Assembly (NCBI RefSeq): GCF_025558585.1
Contig: NZ_CP094723.1
Location: forward strand, 682,001 to 746,000
Direction of reading: 5' to 3'
DNA from: Staphylococcus sp. IVB6214
GTDB taxonomy: Bacteria; Bacillota; Bacilli; Staphylococcales; Staphylococcaceae
DNA length: 64,000 nt
Part shown: one piece after another, positions 21,363 to 30,911 of the stretch
Numbering within the stretch: position 1 is the stretch's first letter
How the letters are laid out: each line of letters opens with the position of its first letter
Program-made: the position numbers and the translations under genes
Notes under the pieces: generated by a model
Told to the model about the DNA's origin: nothing
The model's input: the letters and a program-made list of their open reading frames with translations, nothing else
Database searches by the model: none

Positions 21363-21391
21363 AATGTACATGTCTTACATTAAAAAGTCAA
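21363..21391 (-). promoter_or_regulatory. Promoter of the TPP riboswitch transcript
   Basis: Minus strand TTGACT (21391-21386), 17-base spacer, TACATT (21368-21363). Transcription would begin about 20 bases before the aptamer. The -35 box shares bases with the terminator of the neighbouring small gene. Confidence 0.6.
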
Positions 21392-21411
21392 GAGACGAAT
21401 CGCCTCTTGAC
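21382..21411 (-). terminator. Terminator of the small charged protein gene
   Basis: Minus strand GTCAAGAG and CTCTTGAC form a perfect 8-bp stem followed by five T residues, 14 bases after the stop at 21425. Confidence 0.82.
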
Positions 21412-21424
21412 ATGATTTTGCTGA

Positions 21425-21559
21425 TTAATCTAAAGTGCTTTGGATATCGTCTTTTGTTTTATCGATACCATCTTTTGCTTCTTGCGCTTTATCTTTTAAT
21501 GTTTCTTCTTTTTCTTTTGCTTGCTCTGCAGCTTGTTTTAGATCTTTTTCTGACATCAT
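21425..21559 (-). CDS. Very small charged helical protein, CsbD-like composition
   Basis: A 44-residue protein (43 if the second of two adjacent ATGs at 21556 is used). It is rich in Lys, Glu, Asp, Ala and Gln, has no hydrophobic segment and looks like one amphipathic helix with 'KEKEETLKDKAQEAKDG'. GGAG precedes the ATGs and a perfect terminator follows, so it is a real single-gene unit. Composition recalls CsbD-type general-stress proteins, but I do not see enough to assign the family. Confidence 0.7.
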   Translation of the reverse strand: MMSEKDLKQAAEQAKEKEETLKDKAQEAKDGIDKTKDDIQSTLD

Positions 21560-21792
21560 AAAACACTCCTTCATTTATGTTGTTACTCTTCTATATCCAT
21601 TCTATATTTTCTTAAACATCATTTGGAAAAATATTTATAAAGATGATATAAAATATTGGAAAGGGCTAAACATAACACATATGATGGAATGTATTGTCTT
21701 TGGGTGTTAAATCTTTCATACTAGAGACTGAAATTAATCAATTATCAAGACATAAGACAATTGTTCATATATAATAATTGTGAGGTGAGAGG

Positions 21793-23112
21793 ATGTCCTT
21801 TTTTAACAAGTACACCGAAGTGATCTATTCCTATATTATAGGTGCGGTTGCGATATTGTTGAGTATCGTTATTTTTATCAATATTCCGCTCATTGAACAA
21901 CTCAAATCAGGCAAACACCATGTGCCACAAATCCACAATGTATGGGATTTTATCATGGCGTTTTTTAATGAGATTATCCGTGTGATGAGTAAGTACATCG
22001 GAGACTTCCCACTCATTAGTGGACTTATCATTTTAGCATTCGGCGTTCTGCTGATTGTGATTGCACGTGTATTAACCAACACAACACGATTTGACTATGA
22101 TATCTCGATGTTCTTTTTATTAATCGGTATCATTTTCTTTGTGCTTACACTGATTTTTATGTCACAAGTATACGGAATTTTGGCGTTTATTTTTGTTATT
22201 CCATTTTTAATGCATATTGGTTATATTACGTTTAAAGATGAACTGAATCCGTTACATCGTAAACAACATTATCTATGGCTAATTTTTGGATATGGAATGA
22301 GTTATTTATTTACACAATTAGCCTTATATTCAAGACTTGAAGCACGTGAAGTAGCACCGATCGATGTATTGAGTATCAATACATTTTTCGTAGTGTTGTG
22401 GTTACTCGGTCAGATGGCAATCTGGAACTTCTTATTTTTACGTCGTTCATTACCTGTTTTTCATGAACAATTGGATGAAGCTGCTAGTCAGTATTTAAGA
22501 AGTAAAAAGTATCAATACAGCGACCAATCTAAAGTGCAGTTTAAGGATATACAGAACCGTACATCTGAATTGACACAGGATATTACACATCGTACACGAC
22601 GCAGTATTAATATTGAAAAGTTACGTAAAAAACGTGATTACATCAAAGAAAACTGGTTTGGTTGGGCGAAGTTAGAAGAAGATGATATTCCATCATTTTT
22701 ACGCAAACGTCCAAAATGGTTTAAACGTGCACATGTGAATATAGCATGTGGTGTCATTCTATTGTTCTTCATACTACTAGAATTTAACAATCGTAATGCA
22801 TTGTTCGCTTCTGGAGATTGGCAATTATCGCAAACACAGTATGTCTATGAATGGATTAGTTTATTACTCTTATTGTTTATTGCGATCGCCTATATCGTAA
22901 CGACGATTACATTCATGCTAAGAGGAAAGCATTACTATATTCAACTCTTTATGATCAGCATTCTGTTCTTTAAGTTGATGACAGAGTATGTTGTAATTCT
23001 CTTTCATGGTTTATTATTGTCGATATTTATTACGCCAATCCTTGTACTGATGCTTATCCCAGCTATCGTTGCATTTGTACTACAATTACGTCAACCAGCT
23101 ATAAAAGAATAG
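21793..23112 (+). CDS. Multi-pass membrane protein of unknown function
   Basis: A 439-residue protein with about six hydrophobic helices before residue 220, a charged cytoplasmic middle (about 225-310, many Arg/Lys and repeated 'RTRRSINIEKLRKKRD'-type segments) and four more helices to the C-terminus. GAGGTGAGAGG precedes the ATG. I recognise no domain. Staphylococci carry a conserved hypothetical gene at this place, between the small charged protein and the rRNA methyltransferase. It stands alone with its own terminator. Confidence 0.85.
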   Translation: MSFFNKYTEVIYSYIIGAVAILLSIVIFINIPLIEQLKSGKHHVPQIHNVWDFIMAFFNEIIRVMSKYIGDFPLISGLIILAFGVLLIVIARVLTNTTRFDYDISMFFLLIGIIFFVLTLIFMSQVYGILAFIFVIPFLMHIGYITFKDELNPLHRKQHYLWLIFGYGMSYLFTQLALYSRLEAREVAPIDVLSINTFFVVLWLLGQMAIWNFLFLRRSLPVFHEQLDEAASQYLRSKKYQYSDQSKVQFKDIQNRTSELTQDITHRTRRSINIEKLRKKRDYIKENWFGWAKLEEDDIPSFLRKRPKWFKRAHVNIACGVILLFFILLEFNNRNALFASGDWQLSQTQYVYEWISLLLLLFIAIAYIVTTITFMLRGKHYYIQLFMISILFFKLMTEYVVILFHGLLLSIFITPILVLMLIPAIVAFVLQLRQPAIKE

Positions 23113-23119
23113 GAATATT

Positions 23120-23150
23120 GAGAGTGAGAGCATTGTCTCTCGCTCTTTTT
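23120..23150 (+). terminator. Terminator after the membrane protein gene
   Basis: GAGAGTGAGAG pairs with CTCTCGCTCT around a short loop, followed by TTTTT. Confidence 0.8.
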
Positions 23151-23245
23151 GTTTATAAGGCATACGAGGAAACGACGCCAAAATCGATTTCTGTCAGACT
23201 CCCGTGTTAAGATAGAAAAGAACTAATCAAGGAAAGGCTGATAAA

Positions 23246-24418
23246 ATGAAAACAGCAATTTTAAATAGTGGGAAAGAAGCGAAATATTTCAATGGCTATC
23301 CGTTGATTGAAGAAGAAGATATCTATCAACAGAGCGCACTGAAAAGTGGTGATCTGTTCCATTTGAAAACGGACAAAGGTATGTATATCGCAACAGGTTA
23401 TGTCGGTCATCAGCATAAAGGACTCGGATGGGTGTTATCATATAATGCGGATGAAGAGATCAATCAACAGTTTTTTGAACGGTTATTTGAAGCGGCAAAA
23501 CAAGAACGTGAATATTATTATCACATTGATGGGACGAATGCTTTTCGTTTATTCAACGGAGAAGGAGATGGTGTCGGTGGTTTAACAATTGATCATTATA
23601 ATGGACACCTGTTGATTCAGTGGTACTCACAAGGCATCTATGCATTTCGTGATGACATCATCTCTGCCATGACACAAGTATTTGAATACACATCTATTTA
23701 TGAAAAAACACGTTTTAAAGATGCGGATATTCAAGGTGGTTTTGTGATAGGTGAGGCACCTGAATTTCCAATTATTATCGAGGAAAACTTTACTTTCTAC
23801 AATGTGCATCTTGATGATGGCCCAATGACCGGTATTTTCTTAGATCAGAAAGAAGTACGTAAAAAGATTCGTGATTATTACAGTGCAGAACGACAAGTGT
23901 TGAATTTGTTCAGTTATACAGGTGCATTTTCGGTTATAGCAGCTGGACAAGCAGAACAAACGACAAGCGTTGATTTAGCAAATCGTTCACGTCCAATGAC
24001 AGAAGAAAACTTTGGATTGAATGGAATCGATCCGAAGACACAATCACTATATGTAATGGATACATTTGATTATTTCAAATATGCAGAACGTCATCAGTTG
24101 TCGTATGACACGATTGTGATTGATCCCCCAAGTTTTGCGAGAAATAAAAAGAAAACATTCTCGGTCATGAAAGATTATGACAAGTTGATTGAGGGAGCAT
24201 TACCGATATTAAAAGAACACGGTACGCTTGTTTTAAGTACGAACCACAGTATGTATACATTAAAAGCTTTCAAGAATATGATCAAAAAAACACTTTCTGA
24301 TAAGGGTATCAATTACCAAATTGATGAAGTAATGGGATTGCCAAAAGACTTCAAAACACATCCACACTACAAACCATCTAAATATTTAAAAGTCGTTTTT
24401 GTCACATTGATGGATTAA
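23246..24418 (+). CDS. Class I rRNA methyltransferase, RlmI-like
   Basis: A 390-residue SAM-dependent methyltransferase. Residues 1-75 form a PUA-like RNA-binding domain; the catalytic part has 'DGPMTGIFLDQKEVRKKI', the SAM motif 'VLNLFSYTGAFSVIAA' and the catalytic 'VIDPPSFARNKK'. This arrangement matches RlmI-type 23S rRNA cytosine-C5 methyltransferases, but the exact target nucleotide cannot be read from sequence. Start ATG is preceded by AAGGAAAGG. Confidence 0.9.
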   Translation: MKTAILNSGKEAKYFNGYPLIEEEDIYQQSALKSGDLFHLKTDKGMYIATGYVGHQHKGLGWVLSYNADEEINQQFFERLFEAAKQEREYYYHIDGTNAFRLFNGEGDGVGGLTIDHYNGHLLIQWYSQGIYAFRDDIISAMTQVFEYTSIYEKTRFKDADIQGGFVIGEAPEFPIIIEENFTFYNVHLDDGPMTGIFLDQKEVRKKIRDYYSAERQVLNLFSYTGAFSVIAAGQAEQTTSVDLANRSRPMTEENFGLNGIDPKTQSLYVMDTFDYFKYAERHQLSYDTIVIDPPSFARNKKKTFSVMKDYDKLIEGALPILKEHGTLVLSTNHSMYTLKAFKNMIKKTLSDKGINYQIDEVMGLPKDFKTHPHYKPSKYLKVVFVTLMD

Positions 24419-24472
24419 ATGATGGAGAAAAGGGTATAAGATAACGTCTTATACGAGAAAGGTGGATGAACG

Positions 24473-25003
24473 ATGAAATTTACAAATAAAATCACAGAAG
24501 TAGTTGGAAATAAAGTATTAAAGATTGAAAAAATCGAGAATAAAAATATTTTACCAAACAATCAGGAAGAGGTGGCAGAACGCCGTAAACAAGCAGAAAA
24601 CATCGTCAAAAAGAAAGCGATGTTATCGTCAGGGGCAACAATTGTACCGATTCCAGGATTTGACTTTGGTGTAGATATGAAGTTGATGAAAGATATTATT
24701 GAAGATATCAACAAATTGTATGGTTTAGATCATAAGCAAGTGAACAGAATGAGTGATGACATGAAAGATCGTATTGTTATGGCGGCTGGTATGCAAGGAA
24801 GCCAATTGATTGGGAAAAAAGTTTCGGATGGTTTGATGAAAGTTTTAATTCGAGATGTAGCCAAAAGAACTGCCGCAAAACAAACAAGATGGTTCCCAAT
24901 TGTCGGACAAGCGGTTTCTGCATCTCTAAGTTATTACTTTATGAATAAGGTAGGAAAAGATCACATTCAGAAATGTGAGAATGTTGTCAAGTCACTTTTG
25001 TAA
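24473..25003 (+). CDS. DUF697-family protein
   Basis: A 176-residue protein. Residues 35-170 match the DUF697 pattern: a small hydrophobic 'AMLSSGATIVPIPGFDFGVD' turn region followed by helices and a second hydrophobic segment 'FPIVGQAVSASLSYYFMNKVG'. Such domains are often membrane-associated and linked to GTPases, but here the domain stands alone. The ATG has AAGGTGG upstream. Function unknown. Confidence 0.82.
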   Translation: MKFTNKITEVVGNKVLKIEKIENKNILPNNQEEVAERRKQAENIVKKKAMLSSGATIVPIPGFDFGVDMKLMKDIIEDINKLYGLDHKQVNRMSDDMKDRIVMAAGMQGSQLIGKKVSDGLMKVLIRDVAKRTAAKQTRWFPIVGQAVSASLSYYFMNKVGKDHIQKCENVVKSLL

Positions 25004-25060
25004 ATTGTTCGATAATTTGTAAAAAAACGGTGGAGTCGCGACATGATAGTGGTTTCACAA

Positions 25061-25089
25061 TTGAATTTAATTGTTAATTTTGGTAATGT
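25061..25089 (+). promoter_or_regulatory. ptsHI promoter
   Basis: TTGAAT (25061-25066), 17-base spacer, TAATGT (25084-25089). The inverted repeat ACAATT/AATTGT (25057-25074) spans the -35 box. Confidence 0.5.
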
Positions 25090-25156
25090 TAAGGCATGTA
25101 GCGAAGTTAAATAGCTTATGCTAAAAATAAAAGAAATAGAAGGAGTAAGATGTAAG

Positions 25157-25423
25157 ATGGAACAACAATCATATGTAATTATTGACGAAACAGGAATTCA
25201 CGCACGTCCAGCGACTATGCTAGTACAAACTGCTTCAAAATTTGAATCAGATGTACAATTAGAATACAATGCAAAAAAAGTAAACTTAAAATCAATCATG
25301 GGTGTTATGAGCTTAGGTGTTGGTAAAGACGCTGAAATTACAATTTACGCAGATGGTAGCGACGAAAAAGAAGCAATTGCAGCAATTACTGAAGTGTTAT
25401 CAAAAGAAGGTTTAACAAAATAA
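25157..25423 (+). CDS. ptsH: Phosphocarrier protein HPr
   Basis: An 88-residue PTS phosphocarrier that takes phosphate from enzyme I to sugar-specific EIIA. His15 is in 'GIHARPAT' and the regulatory Ser46 in 'NLKSIMGV', the site used by HPr kinase for CcpA-type control. The ATG at 25157 gives the correct distance to His15; the open frame extends 13 codons upstream but has no support. Stop and ptsI start overlap by one base. Confidence 0.97.
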   Translation: MEQQSYVIIDETGIHARPATMLVQTASKFESDVQLEYNAKKVNLKSIMGVMSLGVGKDAEITIYADGSDEKEAIAAITEVLSKEGLTK

Positions 25424-27144
25424 TGTCAACATTAAATAAGGGAATTGCAGCTTCTGAGGGTGTTGCTATTGCCAAAGCGTATATGCTCGTAGAACCCGAT
25501 TTAAGTTATAGTCAAGAGACAACAGAAGATCCATCTGGTGAGGTTCAAAAATTCAATAACGCATTAAACAATGCCAAAATTGAATTAACAAAGATTAGAA
25601 ATAATGCGGAAGAACAATTAGGGCCAGACAAGGCCGCTATTTTCGATGCGCATTTATTAGTATTAGATGATCCAGAATTAATCAACCCTATTGAAAGCAT
25701 GATCAAAGATGATAAAGCAAGTGCACCACACGCATTAACAGCTGTGACGCAAAACTTTATTACTATTTTTGAATCTATGGATAATGAGTATATGAAAGAG
25801 CGTGCAGCGGATATCCGTGATGTTTCTAAGCGTGTACTCGCACATATTTTAGGTGTTGAATTACCAAATCCAAGTATCATTGATGAAAGTGTTGTTATCG
25901 TTGCGCACGATTTAACACCTTCTGATACTGCACAATTGAACAAGCAATATGTGCAAGGATTTGTTACGAATATCGGTGGCCGTACATCGCATTCAGCGAT
26001 TATGAGTCGCTCATTAGAAATTCCGGCCGTTGTTGGAACAAAAACAATTACAGAATCTGTAAAACAAGGCGACATGATTATTGTGGATGGATTAACAGGT
26101 GATGTCATTATCAACCCATCACAAGATGAAGTACGTGCGTATCAACAAAAACGTGATATGTACTTTGAAGATCGTGAAGCATTGAAACAACTTCGTGATG
26201 AACCATCAACGACAATTGATGGTAAACATGTTGAGTTAGCCGCTAACATTGGTACACCAAACGACTTAGAAGGTGTTAAAAATAACGGTGCAGAAGGCAT
26301 CGGCCTATATCGTACAGAGTTCTTGTACATGGGTCGTGACAACATGCCAACTGAAGATGAGCAATTCGAAGCTTACAAAAAGGTATTAGAAGAAATGGAC
26401 GGCAAGCGTGTTGTTGTACGTACGCTTGATATCGGTGGAGATAAGGAGTTACCATACTTAAATCTACCTGAAGAAATGAACCCATTCTTAGGATATCGTG
26501 CGATTCGTTTATGCTTAGATCAACCGGATATTTTCCGTCCACAATTGCGTGCATTATTACGTGCATCTGTATACGGTAAATTGAACATTATGTTCCCAAT
26601 GGTTGCGACGGTTCAAGAGTTCCGTGATGCGAAAGCATTATTACTGGAAGAGAAAGAAAACTTGAAAAACGAAGGTGTGGAAGTGAGCGATGATATCGAA
26701 TTAGGTATCATGGTTGAAATCCCATCAACTGCAGCATTAGCTGATATTTTCGCAAAAGAAGTTGATTTCTTCAGTATCGGTACAAATGATTTAATCCAAT
26801 ACACAATGGCAGCTGACCGTATGTCTGAACGTGTATCATACCTATATCAACCATACAATCCATCAATTTTACGCTTAGTGAAACAAGTCATCGATGCGTC
26901 TCACAAAGAAGGTAAATGGACAGGTATGTGTGGTGAAATGGCTGGCGATGAAACGGCGATTCCATTATTACTTGGTTTAGGATTAGATGAGTTCTCAATG
27001 AGCGCAACATCTATCTTAAAAGCACGCCGTCAAATTAAAGGTTTAAGCACAACTGAGATGACGCAATTAGCTGATCGTGCGATGAACTGTGCGACAGTTG
27101 ATGAAGTAATCACACTTGTGAATGATGCTACTGCGAAAGCATAG
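25423..27144 (+). CDS. ptsI: PTS enzyme I
   Basis: PEP-protein phosphotransferase (573 residues) that starts the sugar PTS by phosphorylating HPr. The active histidine is in '[12 protein letters not shown]'; the PEP-binding barrel shows '[14 protein letters not shown]', '[14 protein letters not shown]' and '[11 protein letters not shown]'. Full family length. Translation is coupled to ptsH. Confidence 0.97.
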   Translation: MSTLNKGIAASEGVAIAKAYMLVEPDLSYSQETTEDPSGEVQKFNNALNNAKIELTKIRNNAEEQLGPDKAAIFDAHLLVLDDPELINPIESMIKDDKASAPHALTAVTQNFITIFESMDNEYMKERAADIRDVSKRVLAHILGVELPNPSIIDESVVIVAHDLTPSDTAQLNKQYVQGFVTNIGGRTSHSAIMSRSLEIPAVVGTKTITESVKQGDMIIVDGLTGDVIINPSQDEVRAYQQKRDMYFEDREALKQLRDEPSTTIDGKHVELAANIGTPNDLEGVKNNGAEGIGLYRTEFLYMGRDNMPTEDEQFEAYKKVLEEMDGKRVVVRTLDIGGDKELPYLNLPEEMNPFLGYRAIRLCLDQPDIFRPQLRALLRASVYGKLNIMFPMVATVQEFRDAKALLLEEKENLKNEGVEVSDDIELGIMVEIPSTAALADIFAKEVDFFSIGTNDLIQYTMAADRMSERVSYLYQPYNPSILRLVKQVIDASHKEGKWTGMCGEMAGDETAIPLLLGLGLDEFSMSATSILKARRQIKGLSTTEMTQLADRAMNCATVDEVITLVNDATAKA

Positions 27145-27152
27145 TCATATGA

Positions 27153-27190
27153 CAAAAACCTGAGATGAGTTAATCATCTCAGGTTTTTTG
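27153..27190. terminator. Bidirectional terminator between ptsI and glutaredoxin genes
   Basis: AAAAACCTGAGATGA pairs with TCATCTCAGGTTTTT around GTTAA; T-rich in both directions and placed between convergent genes. Confidence 0.9.
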
Positions 27191-27195
27191 GTTAT

Positions 27196-27423
27196 TTACA
27201 GGCCTAATGTTTGGTTCAGCTTGTCCATGTCAACTTGATAAATTGGTTCATCGTCAAGTAGAATAAATGGTGTCGCAAAGGCGTCATGCGCAATCATCTC
27301 ATTGCGGTATGTGGCGTCTTTAATGTTTCGTTCTTCAAAAGCAACATTGTGTTCTGTTAAGTAATTTTTAACAAATGTACAGGGTGGGCAATCATTTTGT
27401 GTATAGATAATTACATTCGTCAT
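27196..27423 (-). CDS. Glutaredoxin-like (NrdH-type) redoxin
   Basis: A 75-residue thioredoxin-fold protein with the redox motif CPPC at residues 11-14 and the cis-proline 'ATPFILLDD'. The ATG at 27423 gives the usual MTNVIIYTQ start with GAGGTG upstream; the ten-codon longer frame is not supported. It would act in cytoplasmic thiol-disulfide exchange. In S. aureus the cognate gene is followed by cydAB; those genes are not here. Confidence 0.9.
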   Translation of the reverse strand: MTNVIIYTQNDCPPCTFVKNYLTEHNVAFEERNIKDATYRNEMIAHDAFATPFILLDDEPIYQVDMDKLNQTLGL

Positions 27424-27782
27424 AGTGCACCTCATATCATTTTTTTGAATCAATGAAGATAATTTAGCACAGATAATAAAAGGACGTCAATTGATGTTGC
27501 TTAATCATCATATAATACTTTAAAACACAAATTCACGTGGATCGTTGCATATAGATCAGCTTGCCATAAAAACAGTGATTAAATAGAATGACGTATATGA
27601 TAGGGAAAGAGATAAAAAATCTCGACATATGAACTGCTAAAATAGTAACCACATTTGACAAGTTGATACTCAGGGTGGAAAATAAATATGTTCTATAAAC
27701 TACGTATCCCATGAAAGGGATAAACAACAAAAAGTAATGCCCAGTTTTTAAAAATATGTACATAAATGATGGAGGTTCTATC
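27424..27782 (+). other. Intergenic region upstream of ktrC
   Basis: About 360 bases between divergent genes. A TTGACA at 27656-27661 could be a -35 box, but no good -10 follows at 17 bases. ATCCC and GGGAT (27706-27720) form a small hairpin. I see no remnant of cydA or cydB and no recognisable riboswitch. Confidence 0.4.
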
Positions 27783-28442
27783 ATGGATAAAGAATATGTA
27801 GTAATTGGTTTAGGTCGTTTCGGTGGAAGTATCGTTCGTGAATTGAATGCATTAGATATGGATGTTATGGCAATTGACAAAGACGAGCATCGTGTTGATG
27901 AATATAGTGATATTGCAACTCATGCGGTCGTTGCAGATACAACAGATGAGGCAGTGATGAGAAGTCTAGGGATCCGTAACTTCGACCATGTTATTGTGTC
28001 TATTGGAGAAAATATACAGGCGAGTACGTTGACAACACTTATTTTGAAAGAACTGGGTGTTAAAAAAGTTACAGCGAAAGCACAAAATGACTATCATGCG
28101 AAGATTCTAAATAAAATCGGTGCAGATACAGTGGTACATCCGGAACGTGATATGGGACGCCGTATTGCACATAATGTAGCGAGTGCAACCGTATTAGACT
28201 ATCTCGAACTATCAGATGAGCATTCAATTGTTGAGATGAAAGCAACGGAATCAATGGCCGGTAAGACCTTGATTGACTTAGACATTCGTGCACAATACGG
28301 TATCAATATTATTGCTATTAAACGCCGCAAAGAAATTATCGTATCCCCTGATCCAGATTTGGCATTGGAATTTGACGATATCTTGATTATGATTGGACAT
28401 GACAATGATTTGACACGTTATGAAAAGAAAATAGCACATTAA
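27783..28442 (+). CDS. ktrC: Potassium channel regulatory subunit KtrC
   Basis: A 219-residue peripheral subunit with an RCK_N Rossmann domain ('VVIGLGRFGGSIVREL', acidic end 'AIDKD') and an RCK_C domain (about 135-219, 'IVSPDPDLALEFDDILIMIG'). It gates Ktr-type K+ uptake and the C domain is the known c-di-AMP site in this family. The ATG at 27783 follows GGAGG; the frame upstream is not supported. The channel subunit is not in this window. Confidence 0.93.
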   Translation: MDKEYVVIGLGRFGGSIVRELNALDMDVMAIDKDEHRVDEYSDIATHAVVADTTDEAVMRSLGIRNFDHVIVSIGENIQASTLTTLILKELGVKKVTAKAQNDYHAKILNKIGADTVVHPERDMGRRIAHNVASATVLDYLELSDEHSIVEMKATESMAGKTLIDLDIRAQYGINIIAIKRRKEIIVSPDPDLALEFDDILIMIGHDNDLTRYEKKIAH

Positions 28443-28447
28443 AACAT

Positions 28448-28495
28448 AAAGAAAGCGGTCAAACTCTATCAGTAGGGGATGACCGCTTTCTTTAT
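28448..28495. terminator. Bidirectional terminator between ktrC and rnjA
   Basis: AAAGAAAGCGGTCA and TGACCGCTTTCTTT form a 14-bp perfect stem with T tracts on both strands between convergent genes. Confidence 0.9.
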
Positions 28496-28497
28496 AT

Positions 28498-30180
28498 CTA
28501 TTTCGTTTCATTAACTTTCATTATAACTGGTAAAATCATTGGTTTACGTGCCGTTTGTTCATAGAGATACGGCTGTAACGTTTCGATAATGGATGATTTT
28601 ACTTGATGCCATTGAATATCAGGTTGTTGATTTAACTTCTGGATAACTTCTTGTTTGATCTTCTTCTGTGCATCGTAAATCAATTGTCCAGATTCACGCA
28701 TATAAACAAATCCACGTGAAATAATGTCTGGACCTGATAATAACTTGTTCGTATTGAAGTCAATGCTGACAACCACAATGACAAGACCTTCTTCAGATAG
28801 TAGTTTACGGTCACGAATAACGACGTTACCAATGTCTCCGATACCACTACCGTCAACAAGTACATTGCCAGAAGGAATACGTCCTGCTGTACGTGCAGAA
28901 TCACGTGTAAGTGCAAGTACATCGCCAATATCATGAATGAATACATTCTCTTCTTTTACGCCACAGTCAACACCAGTTTGACCGTGTGCCACGAGCATAC
29001 GATACTCACCGTGAATCGGTAAGAAATATTTCGGGCGAATAAGGCGTAACATCAATTGTTGGTCACCTTGAGAACCGTGACCTGACGTATGGATGTTAGA
29101 GATTTTACTATGAATGACTTCAGCACCTGCTTGATATAGTGCATTGATTGTGCGGTTGATACTCTTCGTATTACCTGGAATAGGTGATGAACTAAATACA
29201 ACCGTGTCTTCTGGGATGATTTTGATTTGTTTATGTGTACCGTTCGCAATACGTGAAAGTGCTGCCATCGGTTCACCTTGAGATCCCGTACATAAAATCA
29301 ATAATTCGTGCTTTGGAATACTGTTGATTTTGCTTGGTTCTACAAATGTCTCAGGGGGTGCTTTAATATAACCCAGTTCTGTTCCAATCTTAATGTTGTT
29401 TTCCATTGAACGACCAAACGTCACAATTTTTCGGTTATATTTCACTGCAGCTTCAACGGCTTGTTGCACACGATAAATATTTGATGCAAACGTTGCGAAG
29501 ATGATACGTCCTGTACAGTTTCGGAATATCTTATCTACGTTTTGGCCGACTTCACGTTCACTGAGTGTAAAGTCTGGAACGAGAGAGTTAGTAGAGTCAG
29601 ATAGTAGGCAAAGGACGCCTTCATCACCGAGTTGCGCCATCTTCGACATATTGGCAGGTGCACCAACTGGTGTGAAGTCGAACTTAAAGTCACCTGTGTG
29701 TACGATTTTACCTTCGGGTGTGTCAACAATGACACCATAAGCTTCAGGAATACTATGCGTCGTTAAATAAAAGCTTACTTTAAAGTGCTTAGATTCAATA
29801 ACACTGTCCTCTGTAATCTCATTTAAAGAAGCAGTACGCAATAGTTTATGTTCTTCCAACTTGTTGCGGATTAAACCTAATGCAAGCGGACCACTATAAA
29901 TAGGTACATTAATCTTTTTTAACAGGTAGGGCACACCACCGATATGATCTTCGTGACCATGTGTGATAACGAGTCCCACAATTTTATCTTGGTTTTGTTC
30001 AAGATACGTGTAATCAGGAATGACATAGTCAATCCCTAATAGATTATCGTCAGGGAACTTAATACCTGCATCAATGATTAAGATTTCATCCTTATATTCA
30101 ACGGCATAAGTGTTCTTACCAACCTCACCTAAACCGCCAAGGGCATATACGCCAACCTCATTCTTTTGAAGTTGTTTCAT
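28498..30180 (-). CDS. rnjA: Ribonuclease J1
   Basis: Metallo-beta-lactamase/beta-CASP ribonuclease (560 residues) with 5'-3' exonuclease and endonuclease activity in mRNA decay and rRNA maturation. The zinc motif '[10 protein letters not shown]' (HxHxDH), 'HTGDFKFD' and the beta-CASP '[11 protein letters not shown]' and '[10 protein letters not shown]' segments are intact. It overlaps the upstream rpoY by one base (TAATG), so both proteins come from one message. Confidence 0.97.
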   Translation of the reverse strand: MKQLQKNEVGVYALGGLGEVGKNTYAVEYKDEILIIDAGIKFPDDNLLGIDYVIPDYTYLEQNQDKIVGLVITHGHEDHIGGVPYLLKKINVPIYSGPLALGLIRNKLEEHKLLRTASLNEITEDSVIESKHFKVSFYLTTHSIPEAYGVIVDTPEGKIVHTGDFKFDFTPVGAPANMSKMAQLGDEGVLCLLSDSTNSLVPDFTLSEREVGQNVDKIFRNCTGRIIFATFASNIYRVQQAVEAAVKYNRKIVTFGRSMENNIKIGTELGYIKAPPETFVEPSKINSIPKHELLILCTGSQGEPMAALSRIANGTHKQIKIIPEDTVVFSSSPIPGNTKSINRTINALYQAGAEVIHSKISNIHTSGHGSQGDQQLMLRLIRPKYFLPIHGEYRMLVAHGQTGVDCGVKEENVFIHDIGDVLALTRDSARTAGRIPSGNVLVDGSGIGDIGNVVIRDRKLLSEEGLVIVVVSIDFNTNKLLSGPDIISRGFVYMRESGQLIYDAQKKIKQEVIQKLNQQPDIQWHQVKSSIIETLQPYLYEQTARKPMILPVIMKVNETK

Positions 30181-30395
30181 TATTCTGCGCGCTCCACATT
30201 AAAGTGTTCTGATTGCTGTTCATATTCTAAATGTGCGCCCTCTAATTTAGTTATGAATTCAATGTTATAGTTACGCTCTTTCAAGAAGCGGCGTACTTGT
30301 TCTTCTGTTTGTGCTTCAACATATGTTGATTGTGTGTTTTCACGAACAATCACTTCATCACGATTATGTTGATAAAATACTTTAAAAATTGCCAT
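30180..30395 (-). CDS. rpoY: RNA polymerase epsilon subunit
   Basis: A 71-residue protein of the DUF1447/YkzG family, now known as the small epsilon subunit of Firmicute RNA polymerase. '[14 protein letters not shown]' and '[11 protein letters not shown]' are characteristic. The ATG follows AGGAGG. Coupled with rnjA, as in Bacillus and other staphylococci. Confidence 0.96.
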   Translation of the reverse strand: MAIFKVFYQHNRDEVIVRENTQSTYVEAQTEEQVRRFLKERNYNIEFITKLEGAHLEYEQQSEHFNVERAE

Positions 30396-30612
30396 TAATA
30401 AATGCCTCCTAAATATTACTTTGTTTATATTTGTGACAACTATACGATAACTTTACTAAATACGTTCTGTATAGAATGTAAGCATAAATAAAAAATATGA
30501 ATCGAATGAATGTCAAACCGCTGTTTAACAGAATTCAATTCATGGTTTACGATCATACCGTTGTCGTATGCTGTCGATCATTCAATTCCGTACTTGATGT
30601 GCGAGAGTTAGA

Positions 30613-30660
30613 TAACTGATACATTGAGTACTAAACCTCGACCCAGTTAGTTTTATTTTA
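30613..30660 (+). terminator. Orphan plus-strand terminator-like hairpin
   Basis: TAACTG (30613-30618) pairs with CAGTTA (30644-30649), with an inner TTGAG/CTCGA helix, followed by GTTTTATTTT. Both flanking genes run on the minus strand, so it may end an unannotated small RNA that starts after 30420. Confidence 0.45.
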
Positions 30661-30794
30661 CATGAACTTAGCCAATAAATAAAGCAGAATGTAAGAAAAG
30701 TAAATACATAGGAAAGGAAACGTTTATAAATCTATGAATGCCACGTTGTATTTATATAAAAGTAGGGTATATAAGAAGTAGGATGAGATATCAT

Positions 30795-30888
30795 CAAAAG
30801 CAGGATTTCGGCAGAACTGTCACGATTTGAATAAAATAGAGAAAGTAATTTTGTTTATCGCTTAGTTCTGCTCAAATCCAAAGCGTTG
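30795..30888. repeat. Dispersed intergenic palindromic repeat, degraded copy
   Basis: Shares AAAAGCAGGATTT, GCAGAACT, CACGATTT and TTCTGCTCAAATCC with the repeat at 51464-51558, in the same order and with similar spacing. The two ends are roughly complementary, giving a long imperfect hairpin. The outer GGGAGTGGGAC-type flank of the other copy is missing. Confidence 0.75.
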
Positions 30889-30911
30889 TAGTCTAGACTT
30901 GTGACGAGCGC

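Larger units (their letters stand above)
30396..30911. other. rpoY-def intergenic region
   Basis: A 516-base stretch without a convincing gene. The left end holds the rpoY leader. At 30613-30660 there is a plus-strand terminator-like hairpin with no gene to end, and at 30795-30888 a copy of the palindromic repeat also present near 51.5 kb. Small hairpin CATAC/GTATG is seen around 30554-30570. Confidence 0.6.

Noticed and set aside
21104-21364. N-terminal extension of YkoE through the riboswitch
   Set aside because: The frame is open by chance across aptamer and terminator; the GGAGG and family start are at 21103.
27424-27782. c-di-AMP (ydaO-type) riboswitch for ktrC
   Set aside because: No recognisable aptamer elements; only a 5-bp hairpin.
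27533-27880. 115-codon minus-strand frame opposite ktrC
   Set aside because: No ribosome binding site and no domain; its upstream half is antisense to the conserved ktrC start, and it is not a cyd remnant.
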